Positions 48,501 through 62,079 of a stretch of 64,000 nucleotides of DNA are shown piece after piece. This stretch comes from Gordionus sp. m RMFG-2023 (taxonomy: Eukaryota; Nematomorpha; Gordioida; Chordodea; Parachordodidae): the NCBI RefSeq assembly GCF_954871325.1, contig NC_088776.1, positions 57,374,954-57,438,953 of the forward strand, in the 5' to 3' direction. The position numbers and the translations under genes were made by a program. Position 1 is the stretch's first letter. Each line of letters begins with the position of its first letter. Under the pieces are notes generated by a model that was not told the DNA's origin, searched no databases, and saw nothing but the letters and a program-made list of their open reading frames with translations.

Positions 48501-50255
48501 AAAATAAATCATCAACTTCATATTCGCGGAAATATATTTAGATTTACCATTAAATGTTTTTAAATTCGATAAATTTTATGTTATTATTTAATTTGTTTTA
48601 AATTCAATAAATTTATTGTATATTACAAGTTAAATCCTATATAATAATGAAGGAGGGGGTGAGACAACGGACCTATAAAAGGTTTATTAAAAGTAAAATA
48701 TGAGATAGGTTAGCTTAGCATAATATATTTATTTAAATATGAGAAATGTAACTATTTCATTTAAAATAAATTGTTTGGGAATCGTACCTTGTGCAGTGTA
48801 GCGAAGAGAACGAAAGCCACAATAAATATATTAAATGTAAGCTATATTAAAAAAGAATCTAGAAAAATAATTCCCCGGAAAAAAAATCTCCGTTTTTAAG
48901 ATAATTAAAATTACAAAATTAACAAATTAGGAGAAAAAATTCCCTATAAAATCAACGAAATAATAATTCTCAAATAAAATATTTAAAAATTTTGATAAAA
49001 TTAATTCTGAAGAATTATTAGGATTATGTTTTATACGTATTTATAGATATATAAAACGAAAATCAACATTTTTCAAATTATATTACTAATAAATTTGGTC
49101 AATCGAATATTTAGTGAGTGATCGGTTTTGAGCTCGGCAATCGGTCAAATCAAATTATTTTCAAAATATTTTTTAGGATAATGCATAGCATATAAATATA
49201 CACGTATAAAACAAAAATTAAGAGATTTTGATTTATAACGCCAGCAATGCAGTATTTGGTCATTCGGTCGGTTTTCGGGTCAAATCACGATATTTTTAAA
49301 ATATTTTTTGGAATTATGTTTTATACGTATTTATAGATATATAAAACAAAAATCAACATTTTTCAATTTATCTTAATAGCAAATTTGATCAATAGAATAT
49401 TTAATAAGTGGTCGGTTTTGAACTCGGCAATCGGTCAAATCAAATTATTTTCAAAATATTTTTTAGGATAATGCTTAGCACGTAAATATACACGTATAAA
49501 ACAAAAATGAAGAGATTTTGATAAATAACGCCAGCAATATTTACTTTAGAAAATTTCCATTGTTTTACTATTCTAAACCTACTCATAAATTAAACATCAA
49601 AGAAACCTAAAAAAATTTTTTAATTTTTAGGTTTTTCATATGTATATATATACCCAAATATAAAGAAAGTGCTATCCAATCATCATTCCGGTTTCCTAAA
49701 ATGATACATATTAAAACATATAACGCCCTCTTACGGATATATATTTGTTAATTTTTAAAATTGAATAAAATGTATATTTGTTTTAATAAGCTAGAAAAAT
49801 AAATTTCTTACTAATAATATTAAATAAAAATAAAATTATATACTATATCATTTAATCAGTATTCTTCATTTATAATAAAAAATGATTTAAATATATTTTA
49901 AAAAAAGTTTAAAAAATTATCATTAAAAAAATATACGTAATAAATTTTTGATTGATTTATAATTGATTATGATTGATTGCCTTTTAGCAATGCAGTTTAG
50001 CAATGCATTAGCAATTCAATAGTGGGTAAATTTTTTCCGGGGAATTATTTTCCAGGGGAATTTTTTTTCCGGAGAATTATTTACCTGGGAATTATTTTCT
50101 GGGGAATTTTTTTCCGGGGAATTATTTTCCGGGTATTTCATTTCCTAGGAATTATTTTCTTGGGGATTTTTTTCTGGGGAATAAATTTCCGGGGAATTAA
50201 TTTCCGGGGATTTATTTTCCTGGAATTTTTTTCCGGGGAATTATTTTCTGGGATT
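45520..50255. mobile_element. Foldback MULE with long inverted arms
   Basis: A 4.7-kb element bounded by TCATTTAAAC at 45510-45519 and 50255-50264, a 9-10 bp duplication as MULEs make. The left arm (to about 46740) and right arm (from about 49010) are inverted copies over roughly 1.2 kb and look nearly identical. Each arm has an outer array of GGAAAATAATTCCCC-type units (about 45525-45740 and 50030-50255) and an inner pair of about 300-bp direct repeats. The centre carries a minus-strand transposase fragment (47524-48030). The arms could fold into a very long hairpin. The 76- and 87-codon frames over the arrays are by-products. Confidence 0.9.
47524..48030 (-). pseudogene. MULE transposase C-terminal fragment
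   Basis: Minus strand, in protein order: after a possible acceptor (CAACTTTTAG) comes INIQGCFYHLTQSTHRKIQ, then LGLESSYRNDPMLCLFAAMI, then ETWNVFNV, ENRTNNVCEGWNNRF and KIWELLEKIRMEI, ending KKNRI and a stop. These are the zinc-binding-like CxxH and C-terminal helices following the MULE catalytic core. The DDE core and N-terminal zinc finger are absent between the arms, and a frame change separates the two open pieces near 47755. The element therefore depends on another source of transposase. Confidence 0.85.
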
Positions 50256-50264
50256 CATTTAAAC

Positions 50265-52050
50265 AATCAAATTATATTACTTTAACGATTAACTTAACAA
50301 AACAAAATTTGTAGAAAAAGAAATACATGGAAGCTTAACCCACCAACAATTCTCATTAGATATTAGCCGACGTTAAAACCCCAAGTTATTATATCTCAGA
50401 ATAGCAAACAAAGTCTTTCGAAATCAACTGAAAATTCGAACAAATGCACCAATCCCCCCCCCCTCTCCATTCTTTACTTAAAACCAATATATCATTTTAT
50501 AAATAAAATATATCGACATTTATAAAATTACCGGAATCCCTTATCTAAATTATATATTTCCCCTAAAAATGGTAAATCTTTATACATTATATACATTTTT
50601 ATGCTAGGTGTAAAATAATCTCTTATAAACATTATATTTTCGATAAAATTTTGATGTGATATCTTATTTATTAGAATGATATTATTGCATGGTAATATTG
50701 TAATAATGGCAATAAAAACAAAGTGGCTATTTATAAAAAAGATTAATATCAAGTAAGCAAAAATTAATTTAAAAAATTAATTTATCTCACTTTAACCATT
50801 AAAATGTGATCATATGTAATTTATAAAAACCTATATTTGTTCTTGCAATTTTTCTAATGATAGATAATATATGGAATTTAGCTTACTTTTTAAGTAATAA
50901 TACAATATTAGATTATAATAAAAAATATAATTATAAATTTTTTTATAAAATAATAATATGCCATCTTGCGGTTTTAATATTATTGAAATTTAAAATTTAA
51001 TTATTAATATTTTTATTATAATTATATTAAAAGATTTAAACGATTTATTATGAGATAAAAGATAATTTGACTATTAATGTATATTTCTTTATTATTGAAT
51101 ATAAAAATATGAAATCTGGTTTAGTGTCCATTTATTGTTAACTTTTATAACATTTCATATAAGCATTTATAATAAAAATGATGCGTTATATTTTTATAAA
51201 TATACACCTTAGTTGAATAAACTCTGACTCACTATACACATAAAATTTTCCGTTAAGTTGTTCAAAATTTTTAATCATTTTATTGAGACGAAAATATTCA
51301 TAGATAACATCATCACTATTGGGTTCTCCTCAATATTGTATATCACAATCATAAGTAAATTCATAAAGTATATCATAAATTGATACATCGAAAGGTATAT
51401 TATATTAATAAGTTTGAAGGAAAGCATAGTGAGAATAATTTTAAAATAATTTTTACCTTTTTTTAACTTCTTTTATAGAATTTATTTGTTTCTTTTATTT
51501 TTTTATTATTAATATTTTTACATATAACATCTCACCATAAAAATATATGGAAGAGAAAAAAATCTTTTTAAAAAAATTAAAAAAGATTGCATGGTGGCGA
51601 GTCTTTTTTGCCAATCTCACCAGGGGCACCATGTAGAGAAGATGAAAATATATTTTTATTATCTGTTTTATTATAATTTTTACAACGTATTTATATCTTT
51701 TTTACAAAAGTAATATTTGAATAAATAAAACTAAAATGAAAATATAATCTTAAAATACACTAAAATGTAAGTTACGACTAAAATAAAGGTTACAATTTGT
51801 AAAACTAAAATAAAGGTTACAATTTGTAAAACTAAAATAAAGGTTACAATTTGTAAAACTAAAATAAAGGTTACAATTTGTAAAACTAAAATTATATTAT
51901 TCAACAATTTCATTTGTCACGGAAGTTCAATGTTATATTAGAATTATTAGACTAACATCCCTATCATTAGAAAATATTCAATATTTATACCAATCTAATA
52001 TATTATAGTTTGCTAAAGTTTCCTACTATAAGGTATATTTTAAATTATCA
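50265..52050. other. AT-rich spacer
   Basis: No gene. 50940-51080 is an inverted relative of 40283-40400. A TTGACTATTAATGTATATTC segment near 51068 recurs at about 10083. At 51590-51640 there is a GC-richer patch (GGTGGCGAGTC) of unknown origin. Confidence 0.45.
51778..51890. repeat. 27-bp minisatellite, four copies
   Basis: Units of ACTAAAATAAAGGTTACAAT plus TTGTAAA repeat four times almost without change. The 60-codon minus frame with VLQIVTFIL repeats is its translation. Confidence 0.95.
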
Positions 52051-53023
52051 AATGAATATAACAAGAATCCAAAATACAACGAAAATCCATATTTCATAAT
52101 AAGACGACTCAAATTTATTCATTAAAAACACCAACAAACTCTATACATTAACAAAAAAATATACAAATTATATAAATCATAATTATTCGATTCTTCATTT
52201 CCCAAAGGTCCATTCTTAGTTCCTCGCTGACATCTTCTCCAATTAATCCAATCTCTTCATCCCGAGTTTCCAACAAAGGACTCCTTAAATCAACCCATCA
52301 TGTGATGATCACATCTTTTTCTCCCCCAAGGAAAAACTTCATTCCCCTGTCAGAAAATAACTGACATTCGATGTATTATATTAAATTTATTTATTCTTTT
52401 TTTCAACAGTTACAACACGCCCACCCTACACAAGCCCAGCGTCCCATTCTCTGTAGTGGTGTTGTATCGAATCACCCCTTTGAATTGTATCGAATCGCCT
52501 TTTGAATTGTATCGGGATGCCTTGAAGACGTTCAGGGAATTTATCGATTCGTCTTTTTTTTTAAAATATTACGTGAATTTATTGATATTTAAATTAAAAA
52601 AAATATAATGATTACATATTCAAAAATAGTTTGCTATATATATTGACAATGTAATTTATCATAAATTGATCTTTTTTTAAAAAGTTAAAAATAAAAAATT
52701 AAACATTAGTTTGTTAAGTAAATTGATTTATAAAATATAAAGAATATCAAATGGATCAATCAACTATGAAGAGAATTGTTAACCTAGACATCAAACTACG
52801 GAGCTATCATGTATAATGGAAATGATTACTAAAATTGGGATATAATGACTTACAAATTATTCTAAATACACAGACACGATTGATTTTAGCTACTAGAATG
52901 TAGACAACTAGATAAAAAATATTTCTGGAATGTAATATTTATATTATTCTTAAAACACGTAAGATATGATTAATTTTAAAAAAAGTGAAGAATAATTAAA
53001 AAAAAAAATTTTTTCTCTAAATC

Positions 53024-53896
53024 ATGAATAGACCAATTTGGGATACTAATAATAAAACAAAGTCCATTGACAAGTTAGATGATTATTTAAAATTTCATGA
53101 TAGTGAGAATACTCTAAGCTTAATAGGTAATTTACCGGATGAATTATATTTAGTCATGAAAGCAGTGTTTCCAAGAGAGTTAAATTCGAGTTATGATAAA
53201 ACATTATATACATTAAAGTGTTTATGTAATTATAAATCGGCTACAGAAATAAAAGAAAATTGTTCGAATAAGAATTTTAGTAAATCTAATAATGAGAATT
53301 GTTATAAAAATAGAAAATTGGATAAAGAAACACATTATTATAAAAGAAATTATAATTATAAATCTTTTAGTATAAAAAAATTAGATATTGAATTAAAACC
53401 TTATAAACTAAAAGAAATAAATTATATAATAAAATTTAAAACATTTGTGATTATAAAAAATGATGAAAATATAAATATACCCATAAGATCACATGGTGAA
53501 ATTTTAAAAAAGTATTATGACTGTAAAAATAATGATATAAATCTTAGTACTGAAAAAATTAATGAAACTGAAATAGTTGAAATTCCCATACACAAAAATT
53601 TTAAAAAAGTAGAATCCAAATCATTAAAGCTTGACACTTATAAATTTAAAAAAATCAAGAGAGTAGACAATACAAATAAACATTTACCTTATATAATTAA
53701 TGATAAAGTGGACGAATCTTTCAAAATTAAAATTTTAAATACAATGAAATCTAAATTATGTTTTAAGGACAAACCATGTGTAAGTTACATTGACCACTTT
53801 AAAACATTATTTTTATTGAAGATAAAAGAAAACAGTAATTTTGAGTTATTTTTTGATTTAAAATACAAGGGAGTAAAATTTAAAAAAAAAAAATAA
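53024..53896 (+). CDS. Unrecognised 290-codon open frame inside LTR-flanked element
   Basis: This is the longest uninterrupted ATG frame outside the OTU-MULE. It is rich in Lys, Asn and Tyr, as any frame would be at this base composition. An N-terminal stretch (LPDELYLVMKAVFPREL) vaguely resembles retroelement gag, but it is opposite in strand to the LTR element around it. No zinc knuckle, membrane segment or known catalytic motif is seen. It could be a nested remnant, an unknown gene or chance. I assign no function. Confidence 0.35.
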   Translation: MNRPIWDTNNKTKSIDKLDDYLKFHDSENTLSLIGNLPDELYLVMKAVFPRELNSSYDKTLYTLKCLCNYKSATEIKENCSNKNFSKSNNENCYKNRKLDKETHYYKRNYNYKSFSIKKLDIELKPYKLKEINYIIKFKTFVIIKNDENINIPIRSHGEILKKYYDCKNNDINLSTEKINETEIVEIPIHKNFKKVESKSLKLDTYKFKKIKRVDNTNKHLPYIINDKVDESFKIKILNTMKSKLCFKDKPCVSYIDHFKTLFLLKIKENSNFELFFDLKYKGVKFKKKK

Positions 53897-55719
53897 AAAT
53901 AACTGAAATTTAATATTAATAAAAAAATTATTTAAAATAAATAAATAAAATTGAAATTTAATATCGATAAAAATTATTATATCAAACGCTATTATTTAAA
54001 ACGCGATATTTATAATATAATAAATTAAAATAAAACGCGACCAATCAATTCATATTATTTCGATTATTCAACATTTGATTAATTTATTCTACTTCAATTA
54101 TTCTTATTCAAAATTCGATATTCGTTAAATTAATTCTATTTCGATTATTTGGCGATTCTTATTCAATATTACATATATTCTAAAATTATTCAATAACAAA
54201 TTATGATAATAATTAACAATAGGATGACAAAGTCGAATCACATACTAAACCGTTTTTTTAAAAGATTTGGAGGGAGCAAGGCAAGATAAGATTTTACAAC
54301 CAAAATAACTATCATTTATCAAGACGAAACTATGAAAGATTTTATGAACTAAATAGATAAAACGTACAAAAGATCAACGAAGGGGTTAACGAGCAAGAAT
54401 GACATACAACTAAATTATAGACAGAGGGCAAATAAAAAAAAAAAAAAGTGTGAAATGTTAAATAATATTAACTTTAAAAAATTATTTTTTTTTATCCTTA
54501 AGCCATTTATGGCGTAACTTAAAATTTCTTTTGTTAAAAACAACTTTTATATTTTAAATCAATTTGTTTATAAACTAATATTTTATAAATCAGTTTCTTT
54601 CTTTTTGTTAAAAAACAACTTTTATATTTTAAATCAATTTGTTTATAAACTAATATTAAATTTTATATTTTATAAACTTTTTATCTGCCTTGATCCCTGC
54701 TAACCTTTTTAATGAGTTATAATATAATATCTCCGGTACATTTCAATATATAATCGCGAAAACAGACATTATCAATAATGACATGTACATTGAGGTATCT
54801 GCATTATAATCTATGGAACATTAATACGGACAATTTAATATCAGCAAAACATAATGATATTTGGGAAATATGGGCTATAATACACATTATTTGAGTATGA
54901 TTCATGGTAATTAAGAAATAATGATTTTACATATAATAATGTAATGTGAAAACATGGTCTATGTGTGAAATGCATATTCAAACATGTAATTTTCCTTCGG
55001 TCATGTGAAAAAAAAGCTACATTTCTGTAAATATTTCCTAAAATGAATAGAAAAATCCATCTTTAGGTATTAAAAATAATTGCGAAACTTTGCCGAACAA
55101 AGATTTTAAATAAAATTACAATACATACGTATATAAATACATTTAATATTTTATATGAAGGAACAAATATATAATGTGTAGAAAATACAATATTTTTCAT
55201 CTAGGAATTACTCAGTATCCTAAGAAAAATATACCATTTCTACCTAACTCTGTCATCACAATTAGCACAAATTCACAAAAATGTAGAATGCAAAGTAACA
55301 AAAATTGAGAATATAATGGGCTATAGGGTATATACGTAAAGAATCTTTAATGTACCTTCACAATATAAAATAATTTGAGTCTTTTCTTAAAAAAAATGTT
55401 CATAAAATAAATAGTATGTGATGTGTTATAAAATTATTACAAAGATGAAAAAAATGTATTATGCAGCATAAATTTACAACAAAAATTTACACAAAAAAAA
55501 AAACTTTCCCCAGTATGCAAACTAAACCATATTTTCACCTCAAGGCATACCCCTCAACATGGGCTGACCTTATCTGTAAAAATATTTTCCCTTCACATCA
55601 TTGCATACCACAACAATAATATAATAATTGCAAATAAAACTTTTTATAAAAATTTATAATTTAAAAAATAAATATATATTAAAAAAAAAGATTTCATAAT
55701 TTGGGAAAAAAAAATATTA

Positions 55720-56072
55720 TACACCATCTAATATATCATATAGATTCCTATCCAATTTATATATACACTAAATGCAGACACTAAATCAAAATAACTATCC
55801 ACATCTAACATTATAGATATTATTCTGACTTCACCATACTTCAATTCCTTGAAATTATCATTCATAATTAAATATATCATATGTTAACATTAAAAATATT
55901 ATACACCCTCTAATATATCATATAAATTCCTATCCAATTTATACATACACTAAATGCAGACACTAAATCAAAATAACTATCTACATCTAACATTATAGAT
56001 ATTATTCTGACTTCATCATACTTCAATTCCTTGAATTATCATTTATAATTAAATATATCATATGTTAACATT
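55720..56072. repeat. About 178-bp tandem duplication
   Basis: Two adjacent near-identical units, each starting CCATCTAATATATCATAT or CCCTCTAATATATCATAT and ending with ATATCATATGTTAACATT. Lies inside the LTR-flanked element. Confidence 0.9.
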
Positions 56073-56941
56073 AATTAATAATAAATGATCCCACACATGT
56101 CCATCCCTTTAAAAACTCAAAATGCATAATTATATAATACACCTTATTACAAAAGTCTATTTCCATATATATTTTCCTAAATTTCAAATATTTAAATATT
56201 TAGCAATCCTTTCTGTCCTGCTTATCATGAGGTCTTTTCTTCCTATGACGGAATACCTATAACACCATTCAATGAGTCTTAAGGCATATCAAATAATAAT
56301 CAAAATTGGATGTACCATATACATTTAGACATAAGATAATATACCAAATATTACTGTCTTAAATTCCTGATCTTATTTCCATATTCTTGCCTAATACCCA
56401 TTACATACTTTCTATCTTTACCTTTGTAAGCTAAATATATAAGTATAGAAACTCTTAACTCACCCCTTAATCTCACCTATTCTTCTGTATAGTTTCTAGT
56501 ACTTGTGTTTTGGTCTCACAGTAAAATTCAAAATTACATGAAAAAAATGCTTCTTATCTTTTTATCCAGTACATTGCATTGTTGCCACATTAATATCTAA
56601 GTCGATCCGATGTCAACGTGCACCAATATAACAAGAATCCAAAATACAACGAAAATCCATATTTCATAATAAGACGACTCAAATTTATTCATTAAAAACA
56701 CCAACAAACTCTATACATTAACAAAAAAATATACAAATTATATAAATCATAATTATTAAATTCTTCATTTCCCAAAGGTCCATTCTTAGTTCCTCGTTGA
56801 CATCTTCTCCAATTAATCCAATCTCTTCATCCCGAGTTTCCAACAAAGGACTCCTTAAATCAACCCATCATGTGATGATCACATCTTTTTCTCCCCCAAG
56901 GAAAAACTTCATTCCCCTGTCAGAAAATAACTGACATTCGA

Positions 56942-57305
56942 TGTATTATATTAAATTTATTTCTTCTTTTTTTCAACAGTTACAACATATAATCTATATG
57001 ATTTTAGGGTTGAAGAATGTTTTTATCTTGGGAGCTTATCAAATCAAATGGTTTTGCCTTGACCCCTATAAAATATGGCATTTGTGACAACAGAATTTGT
57101 GAATTTTATATTGCATTATATGTATTATATTAAATTTATTTCTTCTTTTTTTCAACAGTTACAACAGATAATATATATTATTTTAGGGTTGAAGAATGTT
57201 TTTATCTCGGGAGCTTATCAAATCAAATGGTTTTGCCTTGGCCCCTATAAAATATGGCATTTGTGATAACAGAATTTGTGAATTTTATATTGCATTATAT
57301 GTATT
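56942..57305. repeat. About 180-bp tandem duplication at LTR edge
   Basis: Two units starting TGTATTATATTAAATTTATT and containing TTTTAGGGTTGAAGAATG. The first about 45 bases are the end of the adjoining long terminal repeat, so the duplication captured the LTR edge. Confidence 0.9.
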
Positions 57306-58400
57306 AAAGAATTATATAATATCACAAATTCAGCCATAACGATGTTACAAACTATAATCCTATTATATTAGTATTTGTTTATAATTTGTTATTATAGAAT
57401 GTTTTATCGATTATATTCTTATTTTCCCCAATTTCTGCTTTATTCGTTGAAATTTATTTCATAAATTTTTTACAATTTTTTCCTTCTTTATTCTTCTATT
57501 TAAATATTTTAGTTATAATATTCGAAGAAAAATATATCACTATTATTCCACAATCTATATATATTATCGAGTAACAATTAAAAAGAGATCTCGCTTTACT
57601 AAATACATTTATATTTAGTAATAGAAATGGAGATTGACTTGTATTTTTATTAATAACTTTTTTAGTCCTTTTGACAATTTCTAGAGAGGTGCTTGGATAT
57701 AATTGTTCATTTCTGTTTATAGAAACTTAATATTCAATTTGATATGGGTTCTCTAAAATTTTCTTAAGCATCTAGAGAGGTGTTAGAAATTTTGAAGGAT
57801 TGATATCAAGCTATATACACTATAACTATCAGAATTTCTGCAAAATTATATTGATAATAATTAGATCTAAATATAACTAAAATTTATGATAAATATTTCC
57901 AAATAAAATAAAACTATGTTAAAAGGAACAATTTGAATTAGAATAAAAAATTTCAGAGAATGTTTTTAATTTAACTATATCATTCAGTAACACCTCAGAA
58001 TAATAGAGAGAAAAAATGAAGTTATTTCACACAAATAATAAAAACCGATAAAAATTATATAAATATTACACCTATAAGAATAGGGTTCAATGGACCCATT
58101 TAGGGAGTAGTGGAAATATTTTTTTTGACTATGTTATAGCTATTCATTGATGTATTTTGGACACCTTATATATATAACTAACATTCTAAAATATTTTATA
58201 GTACTCAAATATGGTAGATGATCTTTGAAAACAATTGGTAGGTTAGGTGCAAAAGTACAATATGTAAATTATATATGACTTTTTATAGCGCTTTTAATCA
58301 AACTAAATACGGAATTTATATTTTACTAATTATTTTTAAATAATGGTGTAAATAAGATTTTTCTCGCTGGTATATTTTTGTTAAAATCTGTTTTTATCTT
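57305..58400. other. AT-rich spacer
   Basis: A short repeat TCTAGAGAGGTG occurs twice (57681, 57771). No gene or named element recognised. Confidence 0.4.
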
Positions 58401-58730
58401 AAATTCACTATTAAACTAATTGAAGCACTTACCTTAACTAAGAAGCACTAAAGGATGATATAAGTTTCATCTACTGCTTATAATCGTTCGGCCAACTTTA
58501 CGTTTAAATCGTAACATCATAACTTTTTCTTTAAAGCAGTTAACCAAATTAGTTGCAAAATTGTAAATTACTAATTGCACTAAATAAGAACGCAAACCGG
58601 ATGTTCATTACTACTATAGTTTTTGTTTTGTTGTGCGCCATATAGTTTTTGTTTTATTTAATAATATGAATTTACTAACTAAGTACTAAATAATAGCTTA
58701 AACCGGATGTTTACGAAATCTCAATTTAAA
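58400..58730. repeat. Satellite-like array with AACCGGATGTT
   Basis: Imperfect units carry GCACTAAATAA-type and AACCGGATGTT blocks (58604, 58710). The array resumes at 62640-62930 beyond the gypsy element (AACCGGATGTT at 62903), so the element lies within it. Confidence 0.65.
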
Positions 58731-59033
58731 TGAAAAGTATTCAGAACAATAATATAAAGTGATTTATTTCATATAATAAAATATATATATGTTTTTTCTA
58801 TTTTTCTAAATTGTAACTTTAAGCAAATATAAAAATCAATTTATTTAAATACATTACAGTTCTCCCCACTATAAATTGAATTCATGGTAATAACGTAATG
58901 GGGGTTTCAAAACTCTTTTTTCTAGAGTTGTATTTCCATTATGTTCTGCAATGTCCAAATCCTCAGTCATTGTTATGGGTGTTTCTGTAGCTTGTACATG
59001 AGCTTCCCTCAGTTGGTCGGCATGGTTGTTTTT

Positions 59034-59830
59034 TTACAATACCCTCAGACTCAACATCATACATATTGCACTTTTCCGTTGAACCATTGTCTCTTCATGC
59101 CATCCCGCAGTCCTTTCGTTCTTTACCCAAACCTTTTGCTTCTCTTCGAATTCACGGAGCTCAACGTTCCTATCATTATAATTTTTTTGTTTCCATAACG
59201 CGTTTTCAGTCCTTTCTCTCGTAGATAATTTCCATTGATCTAACGTCGTCCTGAGCGGCCTTCCAAACATTATTTCGGCAGGGAGTTTACCGGTAGTTGC
59301 GTTTGGAGTATTTCGGTGTGTAATTAAAACATTCGCTAAATTCAACTGGTCAACGCGTCTTTATCGTAGTATATAACTCTCAGCCAAACCATTAGATTTG
59401 GGGCTATAAGGGACCGATCTAAAATGTTTTCTATTATTTTTAAAAAGAAACATTTTGAATTCCGATCCAGTAAACTGAGTACCGTTATCTGAGACAATGT
59501 AACGAGGTAAACCTAATCTAGCGAAATAATTACGCAGATTATTTATTACACTCGTCGAATTAATATGTGTTAAAATTAACTTCAACCCATTTGGTGAAGC
59601 GTCTACGCAAATTAACCAGTACGGGGCCTGTCAAATCAATGTGTATTCGTTCCCAAGGTCGGGTAGGAATATTCCAATTATATAATGGTACTTCTCTGGC
59701 TCCCGGTCTTCCTTCCTGACAACTCTTGTTTTTGACGAATTCTTCAACATCTCGATCAAGATTTATCCAGAAGACATAGTATCTATAAGGATTTCATCCC
59801 AACTATCCCCGGATGTCCTTGATGGATAAC
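59034..59830 (-). pseudogene. gypsy integrase region (fossil)
   Basis: Part of the element at 58731-62632. Minus-strand remains of the integrase core and the C-terminal segment (GKLPAEIMFGRPLRT) are recognisable. Broken. Confidence 0.88.
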
Positions 59831-60269
59831 ATTCAAAACCTCATTTTTTAGGTTATTAGAAATGATGATTCTATCATTATAAAATAATAGCCCTTTTTCT
59901 AAAGAAGTATTATTTTTAATTAAGATGAATCTTTTTAAACTTTCCAAATAATTATTCATATTATCAATATGCCAATGATTTTTTATTAATTTAATGATCT
60001 CTTTTAGATTTATATCATTGATTGTTTCACTTATAACATTACTTCGAGTGAACGATAAATCTTCAATTAAATTGATCTTTAATTCTCTAATTCCATTTTC
60101 AATTTTTTTTTAACTTCATTAATTTTTTCTCTCTCTACCCCCAAACGGGATAGAGCGTCGGCGCATCTGTTTTGATTACCCGGCCAATGAATTATCTCAT
60201 AGTCGTAATTTAAAAGCTTCGTGGCCCACCGTATTAAACGGTATTTCGTTATTTTATTTAGGTCTCTTT

Positions 60270-61530
60270 TATCACCTAAGAAGGTTTATGATCTGTAACC
60301 AAAATAAAATTTTTTCCATAAATATATTGATGAAACTTCTCGATAGCGAACATGATCGCCGAAGCCTCCCGATCAATAGTAATTCTTTTCAGCCGCCGAA
60401 AGTGTTCTCGATGCGTAAGCAATCGGCTTCTCCTGGCCAGTAAGAAATCGGTGTGCAATAACATCTCCTAGACTATCTTCGAAAGCGTCGCAAGAAATCC
60501 CGACAGGTATATCGGCTGAATAAGGAATTATTGTATCTTCTTTTGATAATATTTTTTTTACTTTATTAAATATTTCATCTTCTTTAGCTGACCAAAACCA
60601 ACTCACATTACTCGTTAGTCGGTGTAAAGGCGCACTAATAGAATGTAAATTTTTAATAAACGATTCATAATAATTTACCATTCCCAAAAACGAACGTAAT
60701 CCTTTAACATTAGACGGTGTTTTACAATTTTTTATAGCATTAATCTTATCTTCGGTTGGGTGAATTTCGAATTCATCAATAACATGACCTAAATAAGTAA
60801 CTCACTTTTCTCCAATTCCAGCCTTATCAAATCTTCTTAATACTTCTTCTAGATTAACTATATGATCAAAATTATTCTCGCCTGCAATAATTACATAAAT
60901 ACACTAACCATAGGAATTCCCTTTAATGTTTTGCATAAGGCGTTGAAATATTATCGGAGCTCTAGTCAACCCAAATGGAATTCTTTGGTATCGGTAATAA
61001 TCGACATGAGTCGAAATTACTAAGGTCTCTATATTCTGGACTAACTCCAAAAAGTAAAAATGCATCTCTTAAATCTATCGTTGAAAATATTTTACCACCC
61101 GCGATCCTATTTGTCAGGTCGACGAAAGTTAGTAGTAAATCGTTATCTATCGCTAAATATTTGTTATTGTTAAACGAAAATCTCCGTATATCCGCACGGC
61201 ACCGGATTTCTTTAAAATATTAACCGTTGGCGTAGTCCAAGTAATTGGAGTCTTTGTTGGATCCACCTTCTCTAACGTCTTCATCTAAAAGCCTGAACTC
61301 AGCTTCAACGGTTCGACGCAATGGAAATATTCTTCTAGATGGCAAGGCAATTAGCACTGTATTTGGTTGTATCTTGATGACGGCTTCCTGTAATTTTATT
61401 TGTCCTAATTTCTTTTTTAAAACTTTCGGAAATTTTGAAACAATAGTATTTAAACTGGAATCTTTCATATTTATTTTATTAATACGAACTTCTTCATGAT
61501 GTTTTATATCAAATTCTTTAAGAAAGGGCA
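60270..61530 (-). pseudogene. gypsy reverse transcriptase and RNase H region (fossil)
   Basis: Part of the element at 58731-62632. RNase H with its linker (ISAPLHRLTS; AYASRTLSAAEKNYY) lies at 60270-60690 and reverse transcriptase remains lie at 60690-61530. Broken. Confidence 0.88.
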
Positions 61531-61599
61531 TTCCAAAAATAAGGGAATTCTAACCCTTAACTACCCAAATAGGTAAAATTATTGAAATATTTCTTATTT

Positions 61600-62079
61600 T
61601 GACTTCCACTAAACATTTACCCAATACTTCGATTTTGATATGGTTATATCCTCTAGTTTATAAATGGGTGATAATGGTGGTGCCTATGCGACTCCTGGTA
61701 ACCTCATCTATCACACTACACGCCGCGCCAGTATCAAATTCTATAGTAAGCTGCAGCCCATTTATCTTCGCATCGATTGTAGCTTTATTAGCAAAAGACA
61801 GGCGAGGTGTCCGTGGTAAAATCCAATAGCATGCGTTCTACACTCATTCGCTATGTGGTTTGCTTTTCCGCACCTAAAGCATATTACTCTTTTTTGACTG
61901 AAATTAGGTTTAAAACTTGGTTTATAAAAATTATGGTTGAATTTATTAGCATTATAATTATTATTATTGAATTTGTTTACGTTGTTATAATTATTCCGCA
62001 TAGGCTTATATTTAATTATTTTATTAACTTCTGTCAGGGTTTCCTTTTCCAATGAAGACAGCACGATAGCTAGACTCAC
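61600..62079 (-). pseudogene. gypsy gag zinc knuckle and protease region (fossil)
   Basis: Part of the element at 58731-62632. An Asn-rich stretch precedes the CCHC knuckle (61830-61885), and the retropepsin motif DTGAACS lies at about 61720-61740. Broken. Confidence 0.85.

Larger units (their letters stand above)
52053..56987 (-). mobile_element. LTR-flanked element (fossil, likely non-autonomous)
   Basis: Two direct repeats of about 363 bases (52055-52417 and 56625-56987) differ at only a few sites. Read on the minus strand they begin TGTTGTAACTG. A purine-rich GTAGGGTGGGCG adjoins the left repeat internally and TGGTGCACGTTGACATC adjoins the right one, as a polypurine tract and primer-binding site would. 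No polymerase region is recognisable between them, so it looks like a large non-autonomous LTR derivative. Near-identity of the repeats suggests a young insertion. No target duplication was seen. Family uncertain. Confidence 0.6.

Noticed and set aside
51731-51913. Repetitive hydrophobic small protein
   Set aside because: Translation of a 27-bp minisatellite.
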